A stretch of 64,000 bases of DNA, from contig NZ_CP041030.1 in NCBI RefSeq assembly GCF_012224145.1, positions 2,057,501 through 2,121,500 of the forward strand, given 5' to 3'. The position numbers were made by a program, and so were the translations under genes. The notes under the pieces are model-generated. The model saw nothing but the letters and a program-made list of their open reading frames with translations, was not told where the DNA came from and made no database searches. This DNA comes from Francisella sp. LA112445 (GTDB lineage Bacteria > Pseudomonadota > Gammaproteobacteria > Francisellales > Francisellaceae). The stretch's first letter is position 1, and every line of letters begins with the position of its first letter. Shown piece after piece: positions 48,837 through 58,090 of the stretch.

Positions 48837-49826
48837 ATGAAAGCAATTATATATAACGATAAGAATGATGTTTTTGAAAATGCTGAGATAAATATCCCTA
48901 AAATAGAAAATTCTACTGATGTTTTAGTGAAAGTTAAAGCTGTAGGACTAAACCCCGTTGATGCAAAAATTAATCAGTGGTTTTCCATGGTTGAAAATTC
49001 TCAATCAACTTGGGTTGGTGGTTTAGATGTATGTGGTGAAATCATCGCTACTGGCTCTGATGTATCAAAATGGAATAAGGGAGATTTGGTTCTTTATCAT
49101 GGTGATATGATGCGTGCTAATGGAGGTTTTGCAGAATATGCAATCCATGACTCTCGTACACTAATAAAAGCAAGTCAAAAATTAACTCCTGCTGAGCAAG
49201 CAAGCATTCCTTGTGCTGGTTGGACAGCATATAGAGCTATGCTGGAGAAGCTTAATATTACTCAAGGAGAAAGTGTATTTATATCTGGAGGTTCAGGTGG
49301 TGTAGGTAGCTTTGCTGTTCAACTAGCTAAAAATGCTGGAGCAAAATATGTAGTTGCAAGCTGCTCTGAGAAGAATTTTGAGTATGTTAAATCTTTAGGT
49401 GCAACAGATGTCGTAAACTATAATGATAAATCGCTAATTGAGAAAGTTTTCGACTATACAGATGGTTATGGCATTGATAAATTGTTAAATACTTCTGGTA
49501 GAAGTACTGATATTGCTTTAAGTGATTTACTTGCATTCAATGGACATTTTTTAGAGCTTTTGGATGTTGTAAGACCTACAGAATATAATGATGTCTTTAT
49601 GAGGAACCTATCATTTCATCAATTAAGCTTAGGTGCTGCTCATAGATATGGTGGAGACAAAGCAAAGAAACAGCTTACAGAAGTAGGTGAGAATATGTTG
49701 CAACTTGTTGAAAATAAAGCTATAAAACTTCCTTTAATAAATACTATTTCTATCCAAGATGTGCCAGAGATTCTAAAAGAAATGCGTAAAGCTCATACTA
49801 AAGGAAAATATGTATTAGTTTTATAA
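48837..49826 (+). CDS. Quinone-oxidoreductase-like MDR dehydrogenase
   Basis: 329 residues of the medium-chain dehydrogenase/reductase superfamily. It has VGLNPVDAKI and a nucleotide-binding SGGSGGVGSFAVQLAK. Structural and catalytic zinc ligands are absent, as in NADPH:quinone reductases. Probably a cytoplasmic NADPH-dependent reductase of quinones or enals. It begins 230 bp after the methyltransferase start, divergently. Confidence 0.88.
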   Translation: MKAIIYNDKNDVFENAEINIPKIENSTDVLVKVKAVGLNPVDAKINQWFSMVENSQSTWVGGLDVCGEIIATGSDVSKWNKGDLVLYHGDMMRANGGFAEYAIHDSRTLIKASQKLTPAEQASIPCAGWTAYRAMLEKLNITQGESVFISGGSGGVGSFAVQLAKNAGAKYVVASCSEKNFEYVKSLGATDVVNYNDKSLIEKVFDYTDGYGIDKLLNTSGRSTDIALSDLLAFNGHFLELLDVVRPTEYNDVFMRNLSFHQLSLGAAHRYGGDKAKKQLTEVGENMLQLVENKAIKLPLINTISIQDVPEILKEMRKAHTKGKYVLVL

Positions 49827-49854
49827 AAAAATACATCATCTCTAACGTATTTTT

Positions 49855-50652
49855 CTATTCTGAAAATAATGCTAAATAATCTTTATAGTATTTCTCTGCT
49901 GTTACCATAGATTTATCGATTAATATTATATCTTGCTGAGGATGTGGTATAGAGAAAAACGCGAATGAAATTCTTTCATTAGTTGCTTTTTTATCAAGAT
50001 TAACGCGATGATTACAAGCAGGAAATCTACCTTTACTCCAGTACTTCATAAAATAGCCATTAAAAATTGTTACATTATTACTTGCTGGTATTTTCTGCCA
50101 TTGCCCGTGTGAGTTTTTATAATCTAAACCATCACTTGTACCAAATGGAAAAACTGTAAAAAGAGAAATATCTGTATGCTCAGTTAAACGTAATTCTTGG
50201 TGAAGCATATCTTTTTTAACTTCAGGATAGAAATTGCATGAAACCATATGAGCCATATCTTTATGTATGCCCTCTAGATTACTAAAGCTTAAAGATGAAA
50301 GTATACTTTTCTCTATCTTAAAAATCTGTTTATAGATATCAGCCCACTCATTTGATAGAAATTTCTTAAACTCTATAGGAAAACAACTTGATTCATGTAA
50401 ATTTGATAAAACAAATGTGTGTAGCAAATCGGTCGCACCTTGATTTGTACTATCCTCTTGACCTAAATATGAGTAACCATCAAAACCCTTAGAAAAGTTT
50501 TTTTGCAAATATTTATCTTTGTAAGCTTTTTCTCGTAATATAAAACTCTTTAGTGAATTAGCTAAATTTTCATACCCTGATAATGCTGGAATATCCGTAA
50601 CACAACACCCTTCTTCGATTAGTAGATCGAGCTGATCTTTAGTTAAAGTCAT
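49855..50652 (-). CDS. 2-oxoglutarate/Fe(II)-dependent oxygenase (IPNS-like)
   Basis: 265 residues of the isopenicillin N synthase-like family. Iron ligands are His159 and Asp161 in EHTDISLFT and His215 in CNHRVN, and Arg227 in ERISFAFFS would bind the co-substrate. The N-terminal DIOX_N portion is reduced. Substrate unknown. It converges on the MDR gene and is followed upstream by the AraC regulator. Confidence 0.87.
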   Translation of the reverse strand: MTLTKDQLDLLIEEGCCVTDIPALSGYENLANSLKSFILREKAYKDKYLQKNFSKGFDGYSYLGQEDSTNQGATDLLHTFVLSNLHESSCFPIEFKKFLSNEWADIYKQIFKIEKSILSSLSFSNLEGIHKDMAHMVSCNFYPEVKKDMLHQELRLTEHTDISLFTVFPFGTSDGLDYKNSHGQWQKIPASNNVTIFNGYFMKYWSKGRFPACNHRVNLDKKATNERISFAFFSIPHPQQDIILIDKSMVTAEKYYKDYLALFSE

Positions 50653-50746
50653 CAGATAAAATTATATTTTTATATTTGTTGGGTACGATATTATCTAAAT
50701 AAAGAAAAATTACAATTTTTAGAAACAGCAAAACTCAAGCATCTAT

Positions 50747-51520
50747 TTATTTCTTTTTAAACTCTGTTGGAGTTTTGCCTGTCATTTTTTTGAAACGATG
50801 TATAAAAGCACTATCACTAGAATAGCCTAAAGCCTGAGCTACTTGTGTTGTAGAAGTATTTTGCGATAACATTGAAATAGCCTCTAATACTTTTACTTGC
50901 TGCTTCCATTGTTCAAAAGTCATACCAACATGTTTTTGAAATAACCTAGTTAGTGTTTTACTACTCATTGCAAAATACTTTGCTACCTGGTCAATCAAAA
51001 GAGCTTCAGATAAGTTATTTATAATATATTTATAAATAGACTTTATAATATCTACGTTAGGTATTTCTAAAGTATAGTTTTGCTGTTTTGCTAAGTTTAA
51101 TTGATCTGTCAGTACATTTATTATATTTTTTTGCTCTATCGTTAGGCGTCCTTCAAACTTACAAGTTTCAATAATCAACTCACGTAGTAAAGGAGAGATT
51201 GAAATAACCTGAGGTGTTTTAGGTAAATTATCTAACTTCTCTTCACAAAAATAGACACTTCGAAAGTCAACTCGGTTTTTACTTAATGTGCTATGAGGTA
51301 CATTACCTGGTATCCATATTGCATTTGTTGGCGGTACTAAAAACACTTTCTCAGAAACTTGTGCTTCTATTATCCCTTTGGAACAGTACATTAGCTGAGC
51401 CTGTATATGTTGATGACTCCCATCCACGAACGGCGCACTATTATCATGGCTAATACCAAACACAGGTGATTCACTCTTTATAAGAGACGCTGGAATCTTA
51501 TCAATCATTAAAATGTCCAT
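50747..51520 (-). CDS. AraC-family regulator with N-terminal cupin domain
   Basis: 257 residues. The N-terminal half has a cupin-like metal/ligand domain (HQHIQAQLMYCSKG). The C-terminal half has two helix-turn-helix units: LIDQVAKYFAMSSKTLTRLFQKH and TQVAQALGYSSDSAFIHRFK. It reads leftward from a control region that faces the small peptide and FAD monooxygenase genes and probably controls them. The same control region recurs upstream of the gene at 53692. Confidence 0.9.
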   Translation of the reverse strand: MDILMIDKIPASLIKSESPVFGISHDNSAPFVDGSHQHIQAQLMYCSKGIIEAQVSEKVFLVPPTNAIWIPGNVPHSTLSKNRVDFRSVYFCEEKLDNLPKTPQVISISPLLRELIIETCKFEGRLTIEQKNIINVLTDQLNLAKQQNYTLEIPNVDIIKSIYKYIINNLSEALLIDQVAKYFAMSSKTLTRLFQKHVGMTFEQWKQQVKVLEAISMLSQNTSTTQVAQALGYSSDSAFIHRFKKMTGKTPTEFKKK

Positions 51521-51600
51521 ATATATTTATAAATAGTCTAAATTATTATATTACGCCTGAACTAATTCTTCTACAATACCGAGCATATAATTAGTTAATA
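51510..51600 (+). promoter_or_regulatory. AraC control region, copy 1
   Basis: This 91-bp segment spans the AraC start codon and the region in front of the 47-residue peptide gene. It contains ATTTATAAATAGTCTAAA (51525-51542), identical to 53417-53434, and aligns without gaps to 53402-53492 at about 70%. A TATAAT (51586-51591) with a poor -35 box suggests an activator-dependent promoter, fitting AraC control (inference). Confidence 0.6.
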
Positions 51601-51618
51601 TTTTCAGGAGAACTAATC

Positions 51619-51762
51619 ATGAAAAAAATTAATATCACAATGATCTTCTTGTTACTTCTATTTTCTGTAGAGTTTGGTAATAGTCTATGTTCTATAAGCT
51701 CATCATACCCATATCACGATGTATCAACCAAAGGTGGTGTACACATGATGTTTGCAATGTAG
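51619..51762 (+). CDS. Small secreted peptide, 47 residues
   Basis: An ATG with a strong AGGAG ribosome binding site opens a 47-residue frame: Lys-Lys N-terminus, hydrophobic segment (residues 4-16), and a short exported-looking tail containing a cysteine (LCSISSS) and ending HMMFAM. It could be a secreted peptide or a small lipoprotein-like product. It lies 74 bp upstream of the FAD monooxygenase gene, downstream of the AraC control region. Not recognised. Confidence 0.6.
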   Translation: MKKINITMIFLLLLFSVEFGNSLCSISSSYPYHDVSTKGGVHMMFAM

Positions 51763-51836
51763 ATTACTATATAACTAATACATACAATAGCAATTTATCA
51801 AAAAATATATAAAGCTTAAGCAATAAGGAGCATATT

Positions 51837-53345
51837 ATGAAAAACTCTTCAAAATGTACAACTCTAGATTATCAAGTAATCATTGTAGGGGGCGGTCCTG
51901 CTGGTACAGCTGCGGCTATAGAACTAGGCATGCAAAATATCAAAACCTTAGTTCTTGAGAAATATACTAATCCTTTACTTAGCCCTAGAGCCCAATATCT
52001 TAACTCACGGACCGTTAGCTTACTAAAACGTTGGGGAATTTTTGATAAATTATCAAATCAAACTCTCCTTAGTAAAGACTTTCCTCAGGATGTTGTATGG
52101 CAAGCTAATCTAAAAGCAGATCCTATAGCTGTTGGTAGCATGAAATCTAAAGGATTACGAATACCCCTGTATATTACGGAAAATATACTACGAGAAAGAC
52201 TTTCTGAGTTTCCATCTGTAACTTTACTAAAAAATCATGAAGTTGTTGATATTGAAATATCTGAAGATACAACAGAAGTATCTGTTATAAACAAAGATAA
52301 TCTACATTGCTCATTCTCATCAAACTATGTTATTGCATGTGATGGAGCAAATAGTCTAGTTCGCAAAAAATGTAAAATACCTTTTATAGAATTAGGTCCT
52401 AAAAGACAAATGCTAAGTATCTTATTTAAAGCTAATGATCTAAAATCACAAGTTAAAAATCTTAGTATGATGCATTTGTGCCTAACTAAAGATGGAGCGT
52501 CAGCAATTGGTCCTATAGATCTAAGAACCAAAGAAGAGATATGGTACGCACAAATCCAATATCCTGGAAAAGAACTACCTTCAAAAGAGTTAGCAAGTAG
52601 AACCCTTGATGAGGTTGCTGGACTAAAAATTGATAAAGAGATAGTAAACTACCATTTATGGCAAATGCAAGTACAAATAGCAGAATACTTTTGTTATTAC
52701 CAAAAAGTATTTTTAGTCAGTGATAGTGCTCATGCCTTTGCACCTACAGGTGGGCTTGGCTTAAATACAGGCTTTGGAGATATTGTAAATCTTTGCTGGA
52801 AACTTGCATCTGTAATTCATAAGCAACAGAACCCAAATATTCTATCAACATATGAATCAGAGCGTAGACCTGTTGCTATACGCAATCTACATGCTGCCGA
52901 ACAAAATGCTCAAGATAGAATACTTGCAAAAGATAATATTCAAGAACTAGCAGAAATTTCTGATAAACAAGTTAATGCCAGACATATAACTCATGCTTAC
53001 ACTTATTTATATAGTAGTCTTACAAAACTAAATAGATTACAACCTCTAGATGAAATAAAGAAAAATGATGACTACATAGCTCATGCAGATCCAGGTTATT
53101 TTCTTCCTGAAGTCTATATTGATGATAAATCTATTTATGAAATTTTATCTCGCACTCAATGGAGCTTACTAGTTGTTGGCAATCATAGTATGGATATCAA
53201 TCTACCAGATAAAGTTTCTATACTAAGGCTTCCAGAAGATGCATACCCTCATAAATATATTCTTCTTAGACCAGATTGGCATATAAGTGCAACTTTTGAA
53301 AATCTACCAGAAAATATTTCTTTACCTTATAATCAAATCTCTTAA
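51837..53345 (+). CDS. FAD-binding monooxygenase (PheA/TfdB type)
   Basis: 502 residues. Dinucleotide motif VIIVGGGPAGTAAAIE (14-29), the DG motif CDGANSLVRKK and the GD motif VSDSAHAFAPTGGLGLNTGFGD identify a flavoprotein aromatic hydroxylase (PF01494-type). Such enzymes hydroxylate phenols or polyketides. Substrate unknown. AAGGAG precedes the ATG. The gene lies in the AraC-controlled island and may act on a compound sensed by the regulator. Confidence 0.9.
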   Translation: MKNSSKCTTLDYQVIIVGGGPAGTAAAIELGMQNIKTLVLEKYTNPLLSPRAQYLNSRTVSLLKRWGIFDKLSNQTLLSKDFPQDVVWQANLKADPIAVGSMKSKGLRIPLYITENILRERLSEFPSVTLLKNHEVVDIEISEDTTEVSVINKDNLHCSFSSNYVIACDGANSLVRKKCKIPFIELGPKRQMLSILFKANDLKSQVKNLSMMHLCLTKDGASAIGPIDLRTKEEIWYAQIQYPGKELPSKELASRTLDEVAGLKIDKEIVNYHLWQMQVQIAEYFCYYQKVFLVSDSAHAFAPTGGLGLNTGFGDIVNLCWKLASVIHKQQNPNILSTYESERRPVAIRNLHAAEQNAQDRILAKDNIQELAEISDKQVNARHITHAYTYLYSSLTKLNRLQPLDEIKKNDDYIAHADPGYFLPEVYIDDKSIYEILSRTQWSLLVVGNHSMDINLPDKVSILRLPEDAYPHKYILLRPDWHISATFENLPENISLPYNQIS

Positions 53346-53401
53346 TCTTATTAAAAAAACTGAATTATATAGTAAATACCCACTTTTTACCTAACAATAA
53401 T

Positions 53402-53492
53402 AAAATGTCCACAATTATTTATAAATAGTCTAAACTCCGATATTAAGACACAGATAATTGTTCTAAAATATACAGTACATGATTAACTAGAG
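53402..53492 (+). promoter_or_regulatory. AraC control region, copy 2 (duplicated)
   Basis: Aligns gaplessly to 51510-51600 at about 65 of 91 positions. ATTTATAAATAGTCTAAA (53417-53434) is identical. The leftmost part retains AAAATGTCC, which in copy 1 covers the AraC start codon, so copy 2 is a duplication that once included the beginning of the regulator gene. The rest of the 346-bp gap (53346-53691) has no gene; the next gene starts at 53692. Confidence 0.6.
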
Positions 53493-53691
53493 CTCTTAAA
53501 AAAATCATGAGAACCAAGTTCGCTATAGGGTCTTATTTTATATTTCCATAAAAAATAATGGCTCTAATACACATAGAGATATAGCGAGCAAATAAAGAAA
53601 TACAAAAAACTATCTATATAAAAGTTTAATCAAATATTTCCTAAGTATAGATAAATAAAAACAAGAAATTCCAAATAATAAGGAGCATCCC

Positions 53692-54192
53692 ATGAAAAAA
53701 TATATACTAACATTAGTTATTAGCCTAGCTTCTCTTCTATTAATATCAACAAACACTTTTGCAGATGCTAGTACTGTAAATAATTGTAGCCTTAAAAAAT
53801 TTCAAGTAGTTCAAAACCTATACTTATATCTTAACTCTTCTAAATTTAATAACCCTAAAATAAAAGACTTTAAAAAATTCTTTAACCCAAATGTTACAAT
53901 GACTACTGATGATGTGGTTCTAGCTACAGGATATGACCAGTTTGAAAAGCACTTTGTTATGCTTAACAAAGGCATTACAGAAATGAGCTTTAGTAACTTC
54001 CGTTACTTAAGTCAAAACAATCATAATTTAATATTTAAATATAATATGGATGGAAAATATAAAGGCGCTGACTTTAAACTTCTTGATGTAGCATCTTTTG
54101 ATTTTGATAATAAATGTCGCATTGTTCGCTGGAATGAAGTCGCAGCTACAAATATACCTCTTGATATCAATTCAATAAAAGTTACAAAATAG
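53692..54192 (+). CDS. Secreted NTF2-like domain protein
   Basis: 166 residues with a signal peptide (MKKYILTLVISLASLLLIS, cleavage near NTFADA). The mature part looks like an NTF2/SnoaL-like fold: FFNPNVTMTTDD, GYDQFEKHFVML and a terminal FDFDNKCRIVRWNEV strand. The function is unknown; such domains bind small ligands or serve as enzymes. An AAGGAG ribosome binding site precedes the ATG. It lies about 200 bp downstream of the duplicated AraC control region and is probably co-regulated with the 47-residue peptide and monooxygenase. Confidence 0.75.
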   Translation: MKKYILTLVISLASLLLISTNTFADASTVNNCSLKKFQVVQNLYLYLNSSKFNNPKIKDFKKFFNPNVTMTTDDVVLATGYDQFEKHFVMLNKGITEMSFSNFRYLSQNNHNLIFKYNMDGKYKGADFKLLDVASFDFDNKCRIVRWNEVAATNIPLDINSIKVTK

Positions 54193-54194
54193 TA

Positions 54195-55874
54195 TTAATC
54201 AACAGAAATTCGCTTATATTTGATCTTTGTAATAGCGTCATACTTATCACCAAGTCGACGTTTCTTATCTTCTATATAAGCATCATAGTTACCCTCAAAC
54301 CAAACTACTTCACTATTGCCTTCAAAAGCAAGCATATGTGTAGCAACACGGTTTAAGAACCATCTATCATGCGAGATAACCATAATACACCCAGGGAAAG
54401 CTAAGATAGCCTCCTCAAGTGCTCTTAAAGTCTCGACATCTAGATCGTTTGTTGGTTCATCAAGTAAGATAACATTACCACCACTTCTAAGTAGCTTAGC
54501 TAAGTGAACACGGTTTCTCTCACCACCAGATAACTGAGAAATATACTTCTGCTGATCTGCACCTTTGAAGTTAAATCTACCTACATATTGGCGTGATGGA
54601 ATTGTATATTTACCAACAGTGATTACATCTAAGCCATCTGCAATCTCTTCCCAGACAGTTTTATTATCATCTAAAGCATCACGAGACTGATCTACATAGG
54701 CTAAATGAACTGTTTCACCAAGTTCTATACTACCACTATCTGGAGTTTCTTGACCTGTTATCATCTTAAAGTATGTTGATTTACCAGCACCATTAGCACC
54801 AATAATACCAACGATAGATCCTGCTGGAACTTCCATATTTAAATGATCAATAAGTAATCTATCATCAAATGATTTAACGATATCTTTGACTTTAATTACA
54901 TTTTTACCAAGCCTTTCTCCTGGTGGAATATATAACTCTTGAGTTTCATTACGTTTTTGGAACTCTTGCGAACTTAACTCATCAAACTTAGCAAGCCTTG
55001 CTTTTGATTTTGCTTGACGACCTTTAGCATTTTGGCGCACCCATTCTAACTCATGTTGTAAAGCTTTACGATGAGCAGTCTCACGTTTTTCTTCCATTTC
55101 TAGACGTTTTTCTTTTTGCTCTAGCCACTGAGTATAATTACCTTTGAAAGGAATACCTTCGCCACGATCAAGTTCTAAAATCCACTCAGCAACATTATCT
55201 AAGAAGTATCTATCATGCGTAACAGCCACAACTGTTCCTTTATACTCAGCTAAGAATTTCTCAAGCCAAGCTACTGATTCTGCATCAAGATGGTTAGTAG
55301 GTTCATCTAAAAGTAAAATATCAGGAGCTGATAATAATAATTTACATAGAGCAACACGACGCGCCTCACCACCAGATAGTTTAGTAACATCAGTATCCCA
55401 AGCTGGAAGGCGTAATGCTTCTGCAGCAACTTCTAGTTTACGCTCTATTTCCCAAGCTCCAGCTGCATCTATAGCATTTTGTAACTCACCTTGTTCTTCA
55501 AGAAGTTTTGCCATTTCATCATCAGACATTGGCTCACAAAATTTCATACTGATTTCATCAAACCTAGTCAGCATATCTTTTAGATGAGAAAGAGCTTCTT
55601 CAACGTTACCACGCACATCTTTAGTTTCATCTAATTTTGGCTCTTGTGGTAAGTAGCCTATTTTGACACCTTTACGTGGAGCTGCTTCACCGACAATCTC
55701 AGTATCAAGACCAGCCATAATTTTAAGTAGTGTTGATTTACCAGAACCATTAAGACCTAGTACACCAATTTTTGCACCATCAAAAAAAGATAAAGAAATA
55801 TCTTTTAGGATATATTTGTTAGGTGGCACAACTTTACCAACCCTATGCATTGAGTATATATATTTTTCAGCCAT
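54195..55874 (-). CDS. ettA: Energy-dependent translational throttle protein EttA
   Basis: 559 residues, ABC-F protein with two ATPase domains: Walker [11 protein letters not shown] (39-48) and GANGAGKST, signatures [11 protein letters not shown] and [11 protein letters not shown], and an inter-domain linker rich in Lys/Arg/Glu. The N-terminal start [14 protein letters not shown] and the arm sequence match EttA. It binds the ribosomal E site and links translation initiation to the ADP/ATP ratio. It converges on the NTF2-like gene with a 2-nt gap. Confidence 0.96.
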   Translation of the reverse strand: MAEKYIYSMHRVGKVVPPNKYILKDISLSFFDGAKIGVLGLNGSGKSTLLKIMAGLDTEIVGEAAPRKGVKIGYLPQEPKLDETKDVRGNVEEALSHLKDMLTRFDEISMKFCEPMSDDEMAKLLEEQGELQNAIDAAGAWEIERKLEVAAEALRLPAWDTDVTKLSGGEARRVALCKLLLSAPDILLLDEPTNHLDAESVAWLEKFLAEYKGTVVAVTHDRYFLDNVAEWILELDRGEGIPFKGNYTQWLEQKEKRLEMEEKRETAHRKALQHELEWVRQNAKGRQAKSKARLAKFDELSSQEFQKRNETQELYIPPGERLGKNVIKVKDIVKSFDDRLLIDHLNMEVPAGSIVGIIGANGAGKSTYFKMITGQETPDSGSIELGETVHLAYVDQSRDALDDNKTVWEEIADGLDVITVGKYTIPSRQYVGRFNFKGADQQKYISQLSGGERNRVHLAKLLRSGGNVILLDEPTNDLDVETLRALEEAILAFPGCIMVISHDRWFLNRVATHMLAFEGNSEVVWFEGNYDAYIEDKKRRLGDKYDAITKIKYKRISVD

Positions 55875-56038
55875 GAAAATTATTTTTTGAAATTTTAAGA
55901 TAAGGAAATTATAGCAGATTGATTATAAAAACATAAAACTCTACATGATATATTCTTGCACCATTGCGGTAAGTTGTTGTGATACCAATGTTTTAGTCAT
56001 TCTTCAAATTCATAAGTAAGAGACATAAACTAAAAACA

Positions 56039-56104
56039 CTGTCATCCTCGTGCTTGACACGGGGATCTCCTAACGACTTGAGAGATTCCCGTCTGCGTGG
56101 GAAT
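56039..56104. repeat. Palindromic repeats between ettA and the second IS
   Basis: The segment 56039-56069 is an exact 31-bp match, in inverted orientation, to 35749-35779 (a CCTCGTG/CACGGGG-type hairpin bounded by GTCAT). It is followed by ATTCCC/GGGAAT (56085-56104), related to 35580-35599. Apart from these, 55875-56164 holds no gene. Confidence 0.8.
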
Positions 56105-56172
56105 GACCGCAGGTATTAAAACAAAATATCTTTTATAGCTTAAGAAAATAAAACATAGTAATAATTATAAAT

Positions 56173-56883
56173 GGGGCTGTCCTAGATAACTAAGTTATGT
56201 TAGGATGGTTTTGATGAGGAAAAGTAGATTAAGTACATACAAGCAAGACAAATTAATAGAGTTATTTATAGCAGGAAGTACAGCACGAACTGCATCAGAA
56301 TTAGTATCAGTAAATAAAACCACAGCCAGCTATTATTTTCATAGATTAAGATTATTAATTTATGAAAATAGTGAGCATTTAGAAATGTTTACAGGAGAGA
56401 TTGAAGTAGATGAAAGCTATTTTGGAGGAACTCGTAAAGGGAAACGAGGTAGAGGAGCTGGTGGTAAAGTTCCTGTATTTGGCTTACTTAAACGTAATGG
56501 TAAGGTATATACAGTAATCATTCCAAATGCTAAGAGTGATACTCTATTACCAATAATTAGAGAAAAAGTTAAACCTGATTGTATCGTTTACACTGATACT
56601 TTTAGGAGTTATAATGCCTTAGATGTTTCAGAGTTTAAACATTATAGAATTAACCATAGTAAGCTGTTTGCAAAGAAGCATAATCATATAAACGGTATAG
56701 AAAACTTCTGGAATCAAGCTAAGAGACATTTGAGAAAATTTAATGGTATTCCTAGAGACCATTTTTACTTGTTTTTGAAGGAATGTGAGTGGAGATTTAA
56801 TCACAGTGATTCTAAGGAACAGCTAAAGCTAATTAAACACTGGGTTAGAGAGAGTTTAAAGTAAACTTATCTAGGACAGCCCC
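56173..56883 (+). mobile_element. IS1595-superfamily insertion sequence, copy 2
   Basis: 711 bp, with the same 17-bp inverted ends (starting GGGGCTGTCCTAGATAA) and apparently the same sequence as copy 1 at 10088-10798. It is flanked by an exact 8-bp duplication TTATAAAT (56165-56172 and 56884-56891). The duplications differ between the copies, so each inserted on its own. It lies between palindromic repeats and small unknown genes. Confidence 0.95.
56205..56864 (+). CDS. IS1595-superfamily (ISXO2-like) transposase, copy 2
   Basis: 219 residues, identical in translation to the transposase at 10120-10779, with the DDE-type core (VDESYFGG, YTDTFRSY, NGIENFWNQAKRH). Intact reading frame, hence potentially active. 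It lies centrally between the inverted ends of the element, reading rightward. Confidence 0.95.
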   Translation: MVLMRKSRLSTYKQDKLIELFIAGSTARTASELVSVNKTTASYYFHRLRLLIYENSEHLEMFTGEIEVDESYFGGTRKGKRGRGAGGKVPVFGLLKRNGKVYTVIIPNAKSDTLLPIIREKVKPDCIVYTDTFRSYNALDVSEFKHYRINHSKLFAKKHNHINGIENFWNQAKRHLRKFNGIPRDHFYLFLKECEWRFNHSDSKEQLKLIKHWVRESLK

Positions 56884-56958
56884 TTATAAATATTAAGATT
56901 CCTATAAAAATTGATCTAAAAAAGTTCTTAAACGTTATTTGATCATTTCTTTTGACTT

Positions 56959-57141
56959 CTATTTTCTCAAGTCGCTTTTTATATTCTCACCAACTTTTCT
57001 CTTATTTGGATTTAAATCATAATTTTCATTTTCAGAAGTGGGAATACCAGGAGTTCGTCCAAGAACAAAGGGAAAGTATATATCTATGATAGGCAAAAAT
57101 ATAAGAAACAAAACGCCTAAAATAATATATAAAGCCGCCAT
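56959..57141 (-). CDS. Small membrane protein, unknown (60 residues)
   Basis: One hydrophobic span (residues 3-27, with IDIYFPF) and a polar tail ending KSDLRK. No recognised family. It begins 14 nt after the gene at 57156-57368 and is probably co-transcribed with it, but its own ribosome binding site is weak. Confidence 0.5.
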   Translation of the reverse strand: MAALYIILGVLFLIFLPIIDIYFPFVLGRTPGIPTSENENYDLNPNKRKVGENIKSDLRK

Positions 57142-57155
57142 ATTATTATCTAAGC

Positions 57156-57368
57156 TTACTTCTCATAACCAATATATTCGATAGAATCATCAGTCACTTC
57201 AAATTTAAAAATAACTAATCTAAATCTAAAAAGAAACATTCCTTGGGTAATATTATCTTCTTTAACTCTTCGAATAATTTCTTCTTCTAACGACTCATTA
57301 GAGTATCTACATAAGTCAAAAATATTTGTAAAATCTGAATATAATTTCTCAAAGTTTAAAGTTTTCAT
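57156..57368 (-). CDS. Small protein, unknown (70 residues)
   Basis: Charged, with no signal peptide. A good AAGGAAG ribosome binding site precedes the ATG, which supports a real gene. Segment FRLVIFKFEVTDDSIEYIGYEK resembles no known motif. Paired with the small membrane protein gene downstream. Function unknown. Confidence 0.55.
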   Translation of the reverse strand: MKTLNFEKLYSDFTNIFDLCRYSNESLEEEIIRRVKEDNITQGMFLFRFRLVIFKFEVTDDSIEYIGYEK

Positions 57369-57588
57369 AACTTCCTTATCAAACAGTATTTATTACTTTA
57401 TACCATCTAATATACCTTAGTAGAAAAATTATCTGTATTAAATTATTTCGAAAATAACAGTAATAGACAAAATAAAACTGCCCTATCAAATAGATAAATG
57501 ATCAAACATTTTTTTACAGCACTTTTTATGACAGAATGTAAATCTAATTAAATTTATCAAATATAGAGATACAAGAAAGGAAAAAATC

Positions 57589-58071
57589 ATGAAAAAATTT
57601 ATAGCAATATTTTTGACTTTTATTTGCCTAAGCCTTACTTATGCAACAACAAAAACAACAAACTGTTCAGGTCCTGAGATAAATGTAAAAGTAGGTAAAC
57701 CAACGTACGAACTAGAGCTATATTATCAAAAAATGTACTCTAAAAAGCCATGGCATGGTGCGAATGTTTTCTACTATGATAATGGTGTCTATAAAGTTAT
57801 TTCCCCAGGTGAAAGTCACTATGGTGTCTATACATTAGAGGGTGGTAATTTCAAACAAAATACTTTTACAATTTATCATATCTCTATGCCATCTAATGAT
57901 TGGGGTAGTAAAACAGCTTATCTAAAATTATCATTTGACTCAAAAGATCATACTTTTATCCAAACAACAAAACTACAAACTGGTGAAAAAGTAAACTTTG
58001 AATTCGGCACATATAAAATTACAAAAAATAATTATAAAGACCCTAAAAACATCAAGTGGCAATCAAAATAA
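57589..58071 (+). CDS. Secreted protein, unknown
   Basis: 160 residues with a signal peptide (MKKFIAIFLTFICLSLTYA, cleavage near residue 19) and one cysteine early in the mature part (TNCSGPE). The rest is beta-strand rich, with segments NVFYYDNGVYKVI and LKLSFDSKDHTF. No family is recognised. AGAAAGGA precedes the ATG. It lies alone, convergent with the exporter gene. Confidence 0.7.
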   Translation: MKKFIAIFLTFICLSLTYATTKTTNCSGPEINVKVGKPTYELELYYQKMYSKKPWHGANVFYYDNGVYKVISPGESHYGVYTLEGGNFKQNTFTIYHISMPSNDWGSKTAYLKLSFDSKDHTFIQTTKLQTGEKVNFEFGTYKITKNNYKDPKNIKWQSK

Positions 58072-58090
58072 TTTCTAATCTAAGATAAGT

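Noticed and set aside
10088-56883. Two IS copies as a 45-kb composite transposon carrying the hydrogenase genes
   Set aside because: Each copy has its own 8-bp target duplication (TTATCTTT and TTATAAAT), so they inserted independently; the interval is full of housekeeping genes.
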